This document shows positions 35,891 through 45,059 of a DNA stretch of 64,000 bases, one piece after another. Position 1 is the stretch's first letter, and every line of letters starts with the position of its first letter. A model generated the notes under the pieces. It saw only the letters and a program-made list of their open reading frames with translations. It had not been told where the DNA came from and searched no databases. The DNA comes from Chitinophagaceae bacterium (GTDB taxonomy: Bacteria > Bacteroidota > Bacteroidia > Chitinophagales > Chitinophagaceae): NCBI GenBank assembly GCA_023957155.1, contig JAMLHK010000006.1:124001-188000 (forward strand). The letters run 5' to 3'. Position numbers and translations under genes: made by a program.

Positions 35891-36901
35891 CTATCTTATC
35901 AATGTTACGGTTCCGGTAAGCAACAACTCTCTTTTTAGTATAAAATCGTGGTATATACAATAATAAACGTATGAGCCCGGATCGGCTTTTTTCCCATTTA
36001 TCGTTCCGTCCCAGCCCCGGGAAGGTTCTTTGGATTCAAATACTTTTTTGCCATAGCGGTCAAAAACCGTGAAGTGATAAGAACTAACCGGACAAAAAAC
36101 GCCGGGTTTAAAAGAATCGTTCAGCTTGTCATTGTTAGGTGTAAAAGCATTGGGGAAGCTTACACAGCGGGTATTACAGAGCACCACCCGTACGGTATCG
36201 CTAAGCGTGCCACAAATATTATTGGCTTTTAACATATAGCTGCCGGCTTCCGTTGCTAATAGTTCCGGGGAGGTGCTGCCGTTATGCCACGTATAGCTGG
36301 TGTATTTTTCTTCAACGGTTTGCAATACCACACCTTTAACCCCGCAGGGAATAAGAATGTCATCTCCCAGGTTAAAGTTGGGTTTTTTAATTACCTCCAC
36401 GGTTAATTTCGCTCTCGGGCTTTCACATCCCAGTATCGTTTGCGTAACATAATAATAGGTTGTTCCGGTATCGGAAGTAGAAGGAACAGGTGCAACAGGG
36501 TTTCCGTCCGAGGAGGTCGGCGAGCTGTACCAGGTTAAGTCTTTACCCCGTGCCACGAGAGGGGAGGCCGGCTGGTTAAAACACAGCAGTGCATCGTCAA
36601 CAACGGGTTGTTGTATCAGCGAGTTAAAGAGCATTGTTACGGTATCCGTAACGGGCAGGCAGGCAGGATCGGTTGCGGTAACCCAGTATTTGCCGGATTG
36701 ACTTATTTTAATGCTGTTACCCGTTTCTCCTGTTGACCAGGCATAAGAAATACCCGGTACGGAGGGTAAGGTCAGGGTATACGTAGTATCTGCGCAAATA
36801 ATAAGGGTATCTTTGGGTATGATATCGGAAGCGGCCGGGCACTGTCCCATACTTATGTTAACATATAATACCAGCGTTAAAGCTGCTATAACTGATTTCA
36901 T
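35891..36901 (-). CDS. Secreted protein with gliding-motility-associated C-terminal domain
   Basis: 336 residues. A signal peptide is seen at about 1-20 ([20 protein letters not shown]). Two or three immunoglobulin/PKD-like repeats follow, with recurring stretches ([45 protein letters not shown]). The last about 90 residues are the CHU_C domain: [16 protein letters not shown], then [16 protein letters not shown] and [19 protein letters not shown]. This tail targets the protein to the type IX secretion system (type B). It lies upstream of glnS and is probably expressed from its own promoter. Confidence 0.9.
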   Translation of the reverse strand: MKSVIAALTLVLYVNISMGQCPAASDIIPKDTLIICADTTYTLTLPSVPGISYAWSTGETGNSIKISQSGKYWVTATDPACLPVTDTVTMLFNSLIQQPVVDDALLCFNQPASPLVARGKDLTWYSSPTSSDGNPVAPVPSTSDTGTTYYYVTQTILGCESPRAKLTVEVIKKPNFNLGDDILIPCGVKGVVLQTVEEKYTSYTWHNGSTSPELLATEAGSYMLKANNICGTLSDTVRVVLCNTRCVSFPNAFTPNNDKLNDSFKPGVFCPVSSYHFTVFDRYGKKVFESKEPSRGWDGTINGKKADPGSYVYYCIYHDFILKRELLLTGTVTLIR

Positions 36902-37005
36902 GGATATTGTTATTTAAAACCGCTTCTTTAGCGTAAAATATCGTACCAAACCCACCTTTAATGTATTAATTTCGATAAAATAACGTCAAAACAGGCAAAA
37001 TCTTT

Positions 37006-37036
37006 TTTGGTAGTAACGATATTTTACGGAACTTTG
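37006..37036 (+). promoter_or_regulatory. Candidate promoter of rpmB-rpmG
   Basis: TTTG (37006-37009) and GAACTTTG (37029-37036) are separated by 19 bases. They fit the Bacteroidetes -33/-7 promoter pattern TTTG and TAnnTTTG with one mismatch. The start codon of rpmB lies 20 bases downstream. Confidence 0.4.
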
Positions 37037-37056
37037 CCGTCCCAAAAAAAAGGATT

Positions 37057-37293
37057 ATGGCCAGAGTATGTCAGGTTACCGGTAAGGTTCCCATCACAGG
37101 AAATCGGGTATCACATTCTAATATTAAAACAAAGCGCAGATTTTTACCCAATCTGCAGACCAAGCGTTTTTTCCTGGCAGAAGAAGACAGGTGGATCACC
37201 CTGAAAACCTCTACTGAAGGATTGAGAACAATCAATAAAAAGGGACTGTATGCGGTGGTTAAGGAATTAAGAGCGCAGGGAGAAAAAATCTGA
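37057..37293 (+). CDS. rpmB: Ribosomal protein bL28
   Basis: 78 residues, the usual length. The N-terminus [22 protein letters not shown] and the middle [22 protein letters not shown] are characteristic of L28. It is part of the large ribosomal subunit. It begins a three-gene run with rpmG and a DUF4295 gene, 22 and 47 bases apart, as usual in Bacteroidota. AAAAAAAAGGATT precedes the ATG. Confidence 0.96.
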   Translation: MARVCQVTGKVPITGNRVSHSNIKTKRRFLPNLQTKRFFLAEEDRWITLKTSTEGLRTINKKGLYAVVKELRAQGEKI

Positions 37294-37315
37294 TCACATT
37301 TAAAATTTATAAGCA

Positions 37316-37498
37316 ATGGCTAAGAAAGGCAACAGGGTGCAGGTAATTCTGGAGTGTACTGAACATAAAAACAGTGGTGAGGCGGGAACCAGCCGTTATA
37401 TTACCACTAAAAATAAAAAGAACACCCCTGAGCGCTTGGAGCTGAAAAAGTTTAACCCTATCTTAAAAAAGGTTACTGTTCACAAGGAGATTAAATAA
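37316..37498 (+). CDS. rpmG: Ribosomal protein bL33
   Basis: 60 residues: [18 protein letters not shown] then [25 protein letters not shown]. This is the L33 sequence pattern. Only one Cys is present, so the zinc-binding four-Cys form of L33 is absent and the protein should not need zinc. It lies 22 bases after rpmB. Confidence 0.95.
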   Translation: MAKKGNRVQVILECTEHKNSGEAGTSRYITTKNKKNTPERLELKKFNPILKKVTVHKEIK

Positions 37499-37545
37499 TC
37501 ATCCCTGTGGTATGCAGGTTTAATTAAAAAGTTCAAAACAGAATC

Positions 37546-37719
37546 ATGGCAAAAGCAGCTAAAACCGCGATAAAAACAAAGGATCAGAAATCTGCAGCGG
37601 AATCGAAGAACTGGACGAAGGTAGTACGTACAATACGCAGCCCTAAATCCGGTGCGTATACATTTAAAGAATCTATCGTACATAAGGATAAGATTAAAGA
37701 GTTCCTGGCTCAGAAATAG
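37546..37719 (+). CDS. DUF4295 family small protein
   Basis: 57 residues, found by reading the frame between rpmG and ftsY: it starts MAKAAKTAIKTKDQKSA and ends with KIKEFLAQK. It is Lys-rich and basic (KNWTKVVRTIRSPKSGAYTFKES). DUF4295 proteins regularly follow rpmB and rpmG in Bacteroidota, so a link to the ribosome is likely, but the role is unknown. It lies 47 bases downstream of rpmG. Confidence 0.85.
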   Translation: MAKAAKTAIKTKDQKSAAESKNWTKVVRTIRSPKSGAYTFKESIVHKDKIKEFLAQK

Positions 37720-37739
37720 TCAAAGAATTGGTAAGGGCG

Positions 37740-37776
37740 TATAAAGCTGTCACGATATTTGTCGCGATGGCTTTTG
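37740..37776 (+). terminator. Candidate terminator after the ribosomal protein run
   Basis: AAAGC and GCTTT plus an inner near-match TCACGA/TCGCGA make an imperfect hairpin that ends in TTTTGTTGTCTT. It lies 21 bases beyond the DUF4295 stop. Confidence 0.35.
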
Positions 37777-37939
37777 TTGTCTTAAGTAATGAGATGGAAT
37801 ACAGCGAAGCAGAGCAATACGACCGGCAGGCTACCGGGATATCCGCTACTGGTTGATGTTTGACCCGCCGGAAACTTGCCGGAACGAAAAATTGAAATGT
37901 GCCCCGGATTGTAAACCCGGGATTTTAAATTAATATACT

Positions 37940-38917
37940 ATGGGTTTTTTTGGAAAATTGTTCGGAAAAAAGGAAAAGGAAAGTCTGGATGAAGGACTGC
38001 AGAAGACGAAGGAGAATTTTTTATCGAAGATCACAAAGGCGATAGCAGGTAAAGCCACCGTAGATGAAGAAGTGTTGGATGAATTGGAAGAAGCTTTGAT
38101 TACTGCTGATGTAGGACTGGATACTACGGTAAAGATAATCGAAAGGATAGAGGCGCGTGTGGCGAGAGATAAGTACCTGAATACGGCCGGACTGAATACC
38201 ATCTTGCAGGAAGAAATGGAAGCCATGCTGGCTAATGTTCCGGAAAAGAATACCTACGGTTTTAATACGGAGCTGCCCGCCAGGCCTTACGTAATCCTGG
38301 TGGTAGGGGTAAACGGGGTAGGAAAAACGACTACCATCGGTAAGCTGGCGCACAATTTTAAGCTGGCCGGTAAATCTGTTTTATTGGGCGCTGCCGACAC
38401 ATTCCGGGCGGCTGCGGTTGATCAGCTTACGATCTGGAGTGAAAGAGTAGGCGTGCCGATTGTAAAAAAGGAGATGGGGAGTGATCCTGCTTCTGTGGCT
38501 TTTGACACCGTAAACAGCGGTGTATCAAAAGGCGTTGATGTGATATTGATTGACACGGCTGGTCGCCTGCATAATAAGGCGCACCTGATGGAGGAGTTGA
38601 GTAAAATAAAACGGGTAATACAAAAAGTAATACCGGAAGCGCCGCATGAAGTGATGCTGGTTTTGGACGGATCAACAGGTCAGAACGCGTTAGAGCAGGC
38701 TAAACATTTTACTGCGGCAACGGAAGTAACCGCATTAACCATTACTAAGTTAGATGGTACGGCAAAAGGCGGTGTGGTATTATCTATAGCGCATCATTTC
38801 AATATTCCCGTAAAATTCATTGGCGTGGGCGAAAAGATGGAAGACCTGCTGGTATTTGACAAGCATGAATTTGTAGACAGTCTTTTCAGTCTTAACTCCT
38901 CTAAAAAAGATACATAA
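37940..38917 (+). CDS. ftsY: Signal recognition particle receptor FtsY
   Basis: 325 residues. The NG domain has the G1 motif GVNGVGKTTTIGKLA, then GAADTFRAAAVDQL, DTAGRLH and TKLDGTAKGG. It is the GTPase receptor that docks ribosome-SRP complexes at the inner membrane. The long acidic A domain of E. coli FtsY is missing; instead the protein starts with a short basic, Phe-rich stretch (MGFFGKLFGKKEKESLDE). This is common in Bacteroidota. The radical SAM gene follows after only 3 bases. Confidence 0.96.
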   Translation: MGFFGKLFGKKEKESLDEGLQKTKENFLSKITKAIAGKATVDEEVLDELEEALITADVGLDTTVKIIERIEARVARDKYLNTAGLNTILQEEMEAMLANVPEKNTYGFNTELPARPYVILVVGVNGVGKTTTIGKLAHNFKLAGKSVLLGAADTFRAAAVDQLTIWSERVGVPIVKKEMGSDPASVAFDTVNSGVSKGVDVILIDTAGRLHNKAHLMEELSKIKRVIQKVIPEAPHEVMLVLDGSTGQNALEQAKHFTAATEVTALTITKLDGTAKGGVVLSIAHHFNIPVKFIGVGEKMEDLLVFDKHEFVDSLFSLNSSKKDT

Positions 38918-38920
38918 AAA

Positions 38921-40222
38921 ATGGCAGTATTAGAACAGTCCCCTTATGTGTTATATTCCAATGGTCAGGGCGATATCTTTGAAGATACTTCGTTGTATGC
39001 GGTGGGCAGAACCGGCTGGGATGCTTTGCCGGTGCCGGCGGAAGACTGGATCGCATTGCCGGAAGGAGGCTCTTTGTATGAGCTGCCCGGGCGAAGAGGT
39101 CTTGGCATTGATGTAATAACAGGAGAGATGCGTTTGTGTGAAAAAGGCTGGGCAGTTGCGGCTTTTATCCCGCCTGCTCATACCGGGTTATATCTTGCTG
39201 CTTACGAAAGCGGGCCTGAAGCGCCCGTGCTGCCTTTGTTTTGTTATACGGCTGCTGCCTGGTTGGATGGTGGTTTTTATGTGCCTGCAGTTCGTATTGA
39301 ACAGGATATCCGGCAGGAGTGCGGCGGTTTTGATGAAGAACGTATTCACCAGGGCGTGGATACCTTGCTGCATGCTTTTCCGCATAACCGCCTGGTGAAA
39401 CACCTGGCGGAAAACTGCTGCCTTACCTATCATTGTCCTGCTGCAAGAAATTATTTCATAGGAAGATGGGAATGTCCCGTCCCTTCATCCCCGGCATGTA
39501 ATGCCAACTGTATTGGCTGTATTTCTTTTCAGCCGGAGGAAGAAAGCATACCTTCAACACAGGACAGGCTGAATTTTAAGCCCACCCCGGAAGAGATTGT
39601 AGAGTTTACGGTGCCGCACCTGCAAACCGCTCCCTATCCTTTGGTGAGCTTTGGGCAGGGCTGCGAGGGTGAGCCGCTCCTGATGTGGGAAACCATCGCC
39701 CGGGCGATAACCGAAATTCGCCGTCATACCCCTAACGGGAGTATTAATATCAATACCAACGGCTCAAAGCCCGCAGCGGTAAAAGCTTTGTGTGAAGCAG
39801 GATTAAATAGCATACGGGTAAGTACCAATTCGGTGCAAAAGCATATCTATGAAGCGTATTACCGCCCCAATAATTATGTCTTTGAAGACATCATAGAAAG
39901 CTTGAAAATAGCAAGGAGCTACGGAGGCTGGACATCCATCAACTATTTTGTTTTTCCCGGCATGACCGACAGCGTGGAAGAATATGAAGCTTTACGAAAG
40001 CTGATCATAGACACGGATCTGCGTATGATACAGTGGCGTAATTTTAATATTGATCCCGACTGGTATTTGGGTAAGATTGGTGTGTATGAAACGGGTGAAT
40101 CTTTGGGTATAAAGCAAATGATGATGCTTATCCGGGAAGAATTTCCGCTTTTAAAATTTGGATACTTCAATCCTCCCATAGAAAGAATTAAAGGGAATTA
40201 TGAAATGGATTTTGCCCATTAG
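38921..40222 (+). CDS. Radical SAM protein with long N-terminal extension
   Basis: 433 residues. The Fe-S motif is SPACNANCIGC, with Cys193, Cys197 and Cys200, the CxxxCxxC pattern that binds the SAM cluster. It is followed by SFGQGCEGEPLL and INTNGSKPAAVKALCEAGLNSIRVSTNS, which are typical of radical SAM barrels. The first about 190 residues are unusual for the family and unrecognised. It starts 3 bases after ftsY, so translation is probably coupled. Other Bacteroidota often have rimO at this place; the motifs here are not those of RimO (no TRAM or UPF0004 parts). The substrate is unknown. Confidence 0.85.
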   Translation: MAVLEQSPYVLYSNGQGDIFEDTSLYAVGRTGWDALPVPAEDWIALPEGGSLYELPGRRGLGIDVITGEMRLCEKGWAVAAFIPPAHTGLYLAAYESGPEAPVLPLFCYTAAAWLDGGFYVPAVRIEQDIRQECGGFDEERIHQGVDTLLHAFPHNRLVKHLAENCCLTYHCPAARNYFIGRWECPVPSSPACNANCIGCISFQPEEESIPSTQDRLNFKPTPEEIVEFTVPHLQTAPYPLVSFGQGCEGEPLLMWETIARAITEIRRHTPNGSININTNGSKPAAVKALCEAGLNSIRVSTNSVQKHIYEAYYRPNNYVFEDIIESLKIARSYGGWTSINYFVFPGMTDSVEEYEALRKLIIDTDLRMIQWRNFNIDPDWYLGKIGVYETGESLGIKQMMMLIREEFPLLKFGYFNPPIERIKGNYEMDFAH

Positions 40223-40236
40223 GGAATATCCATGAT

Positions 40237-41778
40237 TTATCCGGCCCATCCTTCCCGATCGAGACTCCGGTATTGTATAGCTTCAGCAAGATGTTCTGTT
40301 TGGATAGGAATGCTTTCCGCCAGGTCTGCAATGGTTCGCGATACTTTTAGTATCCGGTCGTAGGCTCTTGCCGAAAGATTGAGCTTGTCCATAGCATTTT
40401 TTAAGAGGGATTGCCCGGTTGCATCAATTCCGCATATTTCTTTGAGCATTTTACTGCTGATCTGCGCATTGCAATAAATACCGGGCTGGCCGGAAAATCT
40501 TTTTTCCTGCAGGGCTCTTGCCCGGATCACCCGGCTTCTTATAGCCGCGGAGTCTTCACCGCTTTTTGGTGTAGATAACGCGGAAAAAGGGACAGGCGTA
40601 ACTTCCACGTGCAGATCAATCCGGTCTAAAAGCGGGCCCGAAATTTTATTCAGGTATTTTTGAACAGCGCCGGAGGGGCAGGTACATTCCTTTTCAGGAT
40701 GATTATAAAAGCCACAGGGGCATGGATTCATAGATGCAATAAGCATAAAGCTTGCCGGGAAGTCCACCGCTACTTTTGCCCTGGAGATGGTTACTTTTCT
40801 TTCTTCCATTGGCTGCCGCATTACTTCAAGAACGGTTCTTTTAAATTCAGGCAGTTCATCTAAAAATAATACGCCGTTGTGTGATAAGGATATTTCACCC
40901 GGCTGGGGAATGCCGCCACCGCCTACCAGTGCAGCATCGCTGATGGTGTGATGCGGAGAGCGGAACGGACGGCGTGAGATGAGCGTGGTGTTAGCCGGGA
41001 GCTTACCTGCCACACTATGTATCTTTGTTGTTTCCAGCGCTTCCTGTAACGATAACGGGGGTAATATGGACGGCAGCCGTTTAGCTAACATGGTTTTCCC
41101 GGCTCCCGGCGGACCGATTAATATGGCGTTATGACCACCGGCAGCGGCAATCTCCAGGGCACGTTTAATATTTTCCTGGCCTTTTACTTCACTGAAATCA
41201 TGCTCGAAGCGGTATTGCGACTGGTAAAATTCTTCTTTCGTATTAACGGCAACGGGCTGAAGACTGGTTTCATCCTTAAAAAAATGAATGACCTCGTTGA
41301 TATGACTTACGCCATATACCTGCAGGTTACTTACCATACCTGCTTCCCTGCTATTCTGTGAGGGTACGATCAAACCTTTAAACTGCTCTTTGGCCGCGGT
41401 AATGGCAATGGGCAATGCGCCTTTAATGGGCTGAATGTTCCCGTCCAGGCTTAGTTCGCCCATGATAATATATTCAGAGAGGCGTTCGGCATGAGCAATC
41501 TGCTCGCTGGCGCCGAGGATGGCCATGGCTATGGGTAAATCAAATGCAGAGCCGGTTTTTTTGATATCAGCCGGGGCAAGGTTAATGATCACCTTAGTAC
41601 GGGGCATATAATGTCCGATGCTTTTCAGTGCGCTTTCAATTCTCTGCGCGCTTTCTTTTACTGCATTGTCCGGAAGCCCTACCATATAGAATTTCTGACC
41701 GTTTGTAACATGTACTTCCACCGTAATGGTAAGAGCTTCTACGCCGTATACGGCGCTTCCAAAGGTTTTAATCAGCAT
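40237..41778 (-). CDS. comM: YifB/ComM family Mg-chelatase-like ATPase
   Basis: 513 residues. The N-terminal part has the YifB opening AVYGVEALTITVEVHVTNG, then GLPDNAVKESAQRIESALK. The AAA+ core has Walker A GPPGAGKTMLAKRLP, FRSPHHTISDAALVGGG, FLDELPEF and MNPCPCGFYNHPEKECTCP. The C-terminal domain ends with SYDRILKV-type sequence (NLSARAYDRILKVSRTIADLA). In competent bacteria this helicase-like ATPase drives branch migration of incoming DNA. It is widely conserved in non-competent bacteria too. Confidence 0.94.
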   Translation of the reverse strand: MLIKTFGSAVYGVEALTITVEVHVTNGQKFYMVGLPDNAVKESAQRIESALKSIGHYMPRTKVIINLAPADIKKTGSAFDLPIAMAILGASEQIAHAERLSEYIIMGELSLDGNIQPIKGALPIAITAAKEQFKGLIVPSQNSREAGMVSNLQVYGVSHINEVIHFFKDETSLQPVAVNTKEEFYQSQYRFEHDFSEVKGQENIKRALEIAAAGGHNAILIGPPGAGKTMLAKRLPSILPPLSLQEALETTKIHSVAGKLPANTTLISRRPFRSPHHTISDAALVGGGGIPQPGEISLSHNGVLFLDELPEFKRTVLEVMRQPMEERKVTISRAKVAVDFPASFMLIASMNPCPCGFYNHPEKECTCPSGAVQKYLNKISGPLLDRIDLHVEVTPVPFSALSTPKSGEDSAAIRSRVIRARALQEKRFSGQPGIYCNAQISSKMLKEICGIDATGQSLLKNAMDKLNLSARAYDRILKVSRTIADLAESIPIQTEHLAEAIQYRSLDREGWAG

Positions 41779-41972
41779 ATAGAACAGGTTAGCCTGAAGA
41801 ATGTAATGAAATTACAGAAATGATTTGATATAGGAAAATAAGCGGTTTTTAATTTTGATCTTTGTGTTATCCGTGAGACGCAAAGATCAAAAGCAGGCTG
41901 CATTGAAATGGGTAACATGGATCCTGCAACGGAACAGGTTTCCCGGACTTGTTTTGAAGCATATACCCGTGA

Positions 41973-43862
41973 TTATACATTCACCACCAGTACCGGTATT
42001 TTTAGGTCGTGCCTTACGGTGTTGATCGTTTGTCCGTGAATAAAATCCTGGAGCCCGCTGTGCCCATGTGCACCTATTACCAGCATATCGGCCTGGTGTT
42101 CTTTGGTTATCCGGACAATTTCCGCAGCCCTTTTGTAGAAACCGAGCGCAATGTCCACCTGGTACCCTTTTGCCTGTAAAGCGTTTTTATATACCAACAA
42201 CCTTTTTTCGTCTTCCTTAGTTTCATGATCATCGCTTTCTCTTCCGAGAAGTCTTGCCGATACGCTTTCTACTACGTGAATAAGCAAATAGCTGGCATGC
42301 GTATTACCCTGCGCGATAGCGTAAGAGATGAGCTTACTGTCGTTTTTGCTGAAATCGAGGGCAACAGCAATTTTTCCGAATTCCGGTATGCTGAGGTTAA
42401 TGCTGTCATTGATCTCCGGGTGTATAGTTTGGTGGGCGGGCAGTCCGGTTTTATGAAATAAAGGCCGGAAGCTGATATACAGTAACAGGCAGAAGAAGAA
42501 ACCGCCGGCTGCAATGAGTATTCCTTTCCAGAGCAGGTGATCCGGGTTTTGAAAAATTACAATGGTTTCTTCGGCAACCATCCTCATATTCAGGTATACC
42601 AGCACAATCGTAATGGTCCAGGCCAATACCCGGGTGAGGGGCTTAATGGCAAATATGCCCATCGTTTTTTTGTCGCTTACAAAATGAATAAGCGGGATAA
42701 CGGCAAAGCCTAATTGTAAGCTCAGGATAACCTGGCTCAGGATAAGTAGTGCGTTCAGCTCTTTATCGCCATAGATGCCAATAACAACCAATGCAGGTAT
42801 AATAGCCACGAGGCGGGTTATCAGCCGCCTTAGCATGGGGTTAATACGCAGCCGCAGGTATCCTTCCATAACAATTTGTCCGGCTAACGTACCGGTAACT
42901 GTTGAGCTTTGTCCCGCAGCGATCAGGGCAACAGCAAAAAGGGCGGAGGCCATATTGCTGCCCAGCAAAGGTGAAAGCAGCTGGTGTGCTTCTTCGATTT
43001 GCGCTACTTCGGTACGGCCTGTTTTATAGAAGGTGGCAGCGGCGAGTATGAGTATCGCGGCATTTACCAGGAAAGCGAGGTTCAGGGCAATGGTACTGTC
43101 AATCACATTCATCTTTAACGCATGCCGGATTCCTTTTTCATCTCTTTTAATTTTCCGGGTTTGCACGAGGGAAGAATGCAGGTACAAATTGTGCGGCATC
43201 ACGGTGGCGCCGATAATGCCAATAGCTATATATAGTGCTTCGTTGTTGGGCAGGCTGGGTATCAGCCCGGTAGCTACTTCCGCCATGTCGGGTTTGGCAA
43301 GCAGTATTTCAATTAAAAAAGCCACCCCGATTATTGCCACCAGCGCTATAATAAAGGCTTCCATTACCCGCATGCCCATACGTTGCAGAAATAATAGCAA
43401 AAATGTATCCAGGACGGTAATGCCCACGCCCCACAGCAAAGGGATCCCCGTAAGCAGGTGTAATCCTATAGCCATGCCCAGTACTTCTGCCAGGTCAGTG
43501 GCTGCAATGGCTATTTCGGCTAAGATATACAGGATGAAGTTGACGTATCGGGGATAGCTTTCGCGGTTAGCCTGGGCAAGATCTCTTCCGCGCACTATAC
43601 CTAATCTTGCAGAAAGACTCTGTAACAACAAAGCCATCAGGTTGCTCATGAGCAGCACCCAGATCAACGTATATCCAAACTTGCTGCCTCCGGCCAGATC
43701 GGTAGCCCAGTTGCCCGGGTCCATATACCCAACGCTGACTAAGTAGGCGGGACCCAGAAAAGCCATAGCTCTTTTCCATTTCGACTTGTGCCGCATCCCG
43801 GTGGTATCAATACTTTCATGCACTTCGCTTAAGGAAATATCAGAATGATTTTTATGACTCAT
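41973..43862 (-). CDS. mntH: Nramp-type divalent metal transporter fused to a UspA domain
   Basis: 629 residues. Residues about 30-440 form the Nramp permease with about 11 membrane segments, including the metal-binding DPGNW in segment 1 (GYMDPGNWATDLAGG) and MPHNLYLHS in segment 6 (ATVMPHNLYLHSS). The Met in the latter supports Mn2+/Fe2+ transport. Residues about 490-629 form a universal stress protein domain (IAVALDFSKNDSKLISYAIAQ and VIGAHGHSGLQDFIHGQT, with the nucleotide-binding G-x2-G-x9-G pattern). Import of manganese or iron is expected; the UspA domain may sense ATP. A palindromic box lies upstream. Confidence 0.92.
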   Translation of the reverse strand: MSHKNHSDISLSEVHESIDTTGMRHKSKWKRAMAFLGPAYLVSVGYMDPGNWATDLAGGSKFGYTLIWVLLMSNLMALLLQSLSARLGIVRGRDLAQANRESYPRYVNFILYILAEIAIAATDLAEVLGMAIGLHLLTGIPLLWGVGITVLDTFLLLFLQRMGMRVMEAFIIALVAIIGVAFLIEILLAKPDMAEVATGLIPSLPNNEALYIAIGIIGATVMPHNLYLHSSLVQTRKIKRDEKGIRHALKMNVIDSTIALNLAFLVNAAILILAAATFYKTGRTEVAQIEEAHQLLSPLLGSNMASALFAVALIAAGQSSTVTGTLAGQIVMEGYLRLRINPMLRRLITRLVAIIPALVVIGIYGDKELNALLILSQVILSLQLGFAVIPLIHFVSDKKTMGIFAIKPLTRVLAWTITIVLVYLNMRMVAEETIVIFQNPDHLLWKGILIAAGGFFFCLLLYISFRPLFHKTGLPAHQTIHPEINDSINLSIPEFGKIAVALDFSKNDSKLISYAIAQGNTHASYLLIHVVESVSARLLGRESDDHETKEDEKRLLVYKNALQAKGYQVDIALGFYKRAAEIVRITKEHQADMLVIGAHGHSGLQDFIHGQTINTVRHDLKIPVLVVNV

Positions 43863-43910
43863 TATATAAAAAATGAAAGCAGGGTTAATCTTTTTTGTTG
43901 TAATTCAATA

Positions 43911-43939
43911 TAACTAAGTTAAATTTTAGACTAATCTAA
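43911..43939 (-). promoter_or_regulatory. Putative DtxR/MntR-type operator upstream of mntH
   Basis: Two palindromes lie 4 bases apart: TAACT-A-AGTTA (43911-43921) and TTAGA-CTAA-TCTAA (43926-43939). The second resembles the TTAGG/CCTAA-type sites of DtxR-family metal repressors. They sit 49-77 bases before the mntH start, as expected for metal-dependent repression. Confidence 0.5.
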
Positions 43940-44062
43940 GAAATAATTCTGTTCTGTGAAAAAATATCGCAAACTTATTTTGCCGCAACGGGTTACCCTT
44001 TTGAAAGCAGCCGCTCTTAACGATGTTTTGTATGGAGAAAACTTTAAAAACATATATTTTAC

Positions 44063-45046
44063 ATGATGAAACCCTGTTATATGCAGAAATTTCTTACTAT
44101 TTGTATGGCTGTGCTGGTATTGATGGCATGTAAAAGTAAAAAAAAGGACCTGTCAGGTAATGAGCCGGTAGATATCAATGACTTTATCGCATTTTTCCGG
44201 GAGCTGCCGTTGCCCTATGAAATAGCAGATACCCAGATCAGCAGAAAACTGCCTGATTCGTTATTGATCAGCACGAAAGTATTGTCTCAGTTTGTTCCCG
44301 ACACGGTATACGGTAAAGATTATGGAAAAAATACACACCCCTTGTTTTATGCCCTGGGAAAAATACAGGTGGAGAAAAATGAAACCTACCTGTTAGTGAA
44401 AGCGGCTACCCCGTCACGGCAGGTGGCGTATGTTTTATGTTTTGACCAGGATAAAAATTTCAGGGCCTCAATGCCATTGGTAAAAAATAATGCCGACCGG
44501 CGAAAACGGATAACCGGCAGTATAGACAAGCGGTATGTTATTAATACCAGTGAAACTTATAAAGGACCCCAGGGGGAGTCTTTTTATAAATTGAATGCCT
44601 ACGTGTATAATAGTGCCGGTGTTTTTACACATATTAAAATAGAATCAAACGAGCCGGTAGTTCCCAAAGAAGTATATAACCCGATTGATACTTTTTCCCG
44701 TAAACATAAATGGTCGGGTGATTATGTCCAGGATAAGAAAAATTTTGTTTCCGTACGGGATGGGGAAACGGCTAAAAAGCTGTTGTTTTTTGTTCATTTT
44801 GAACGAAAGAACGATTGTTCCGGGGAACTGAAAGGCGAAGCTATACTGGTAAAGCCCGATATAGCTCAATACCGGCAGGTGGGTGATCCCTGTGTGTTGC
44901 AGCTGGCATTCTCCGGCAACAAGGTAACCATCAGCGAAATCGGGGCATGCGGCAATTACCGTGGTATTAAATGTATTTTTGAAGGCGCATATACAAAAAA
45001 GAAAGAAGCAGCGAAGCCAAAAGTAAAAGTCTCCGGAAAAAATTAA
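44063..45046 (+). CDS. Predicted lipoprotein of unknown function
   Basis: 327 residues. Residues 1-23 form a lipoprotein signal with lipobox LMAC and a following KSKKKDL. The rest has about 12 beta-strand-like segments, for example ETYLLVKAATPSRQVAYVLCFD and GESFYKLNAYVYNSAGVFTHIKIES. The gene starts a run in which the next gene follows after 13 bases, then mlaE and mlaF. This context suggests a role in the cell envelope, but the sequence itself gives no function. Three in-frame ATGs are possible (44063, 44066, 44081). Confidence 0.65.
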   Translation: MMKPCYMQKFLTICMAVLVLMACKSKKKDLSGNEPVDINDFIAFFRELPLPYEIADTQISRKLPDSLLISTKVLSQFVPDTVYGKDYGKNTHPLFYALGKIQVEKNETYLLVKAATPSRQVAYVLCFDQDKNFRASMPLVKNNADRRKRITGSIDKRYVINTSETYKGPQGESFYKLNAYVYNSAGVFTHIKIESNEPVVPKEVYNPIDTFSRKHKWSGDYVQDKKNFVSVRDGETAKKLLFFVHFERKNDCSGELKGEAILVKPDIAQYRQVGDPCVLQLAFSGNKVTISEIGACGNYRGIKCIFEGAYTKKKEAAKPKVKVSGKN

Positions 45047-45059
45047 CCAGGGAAGAATT

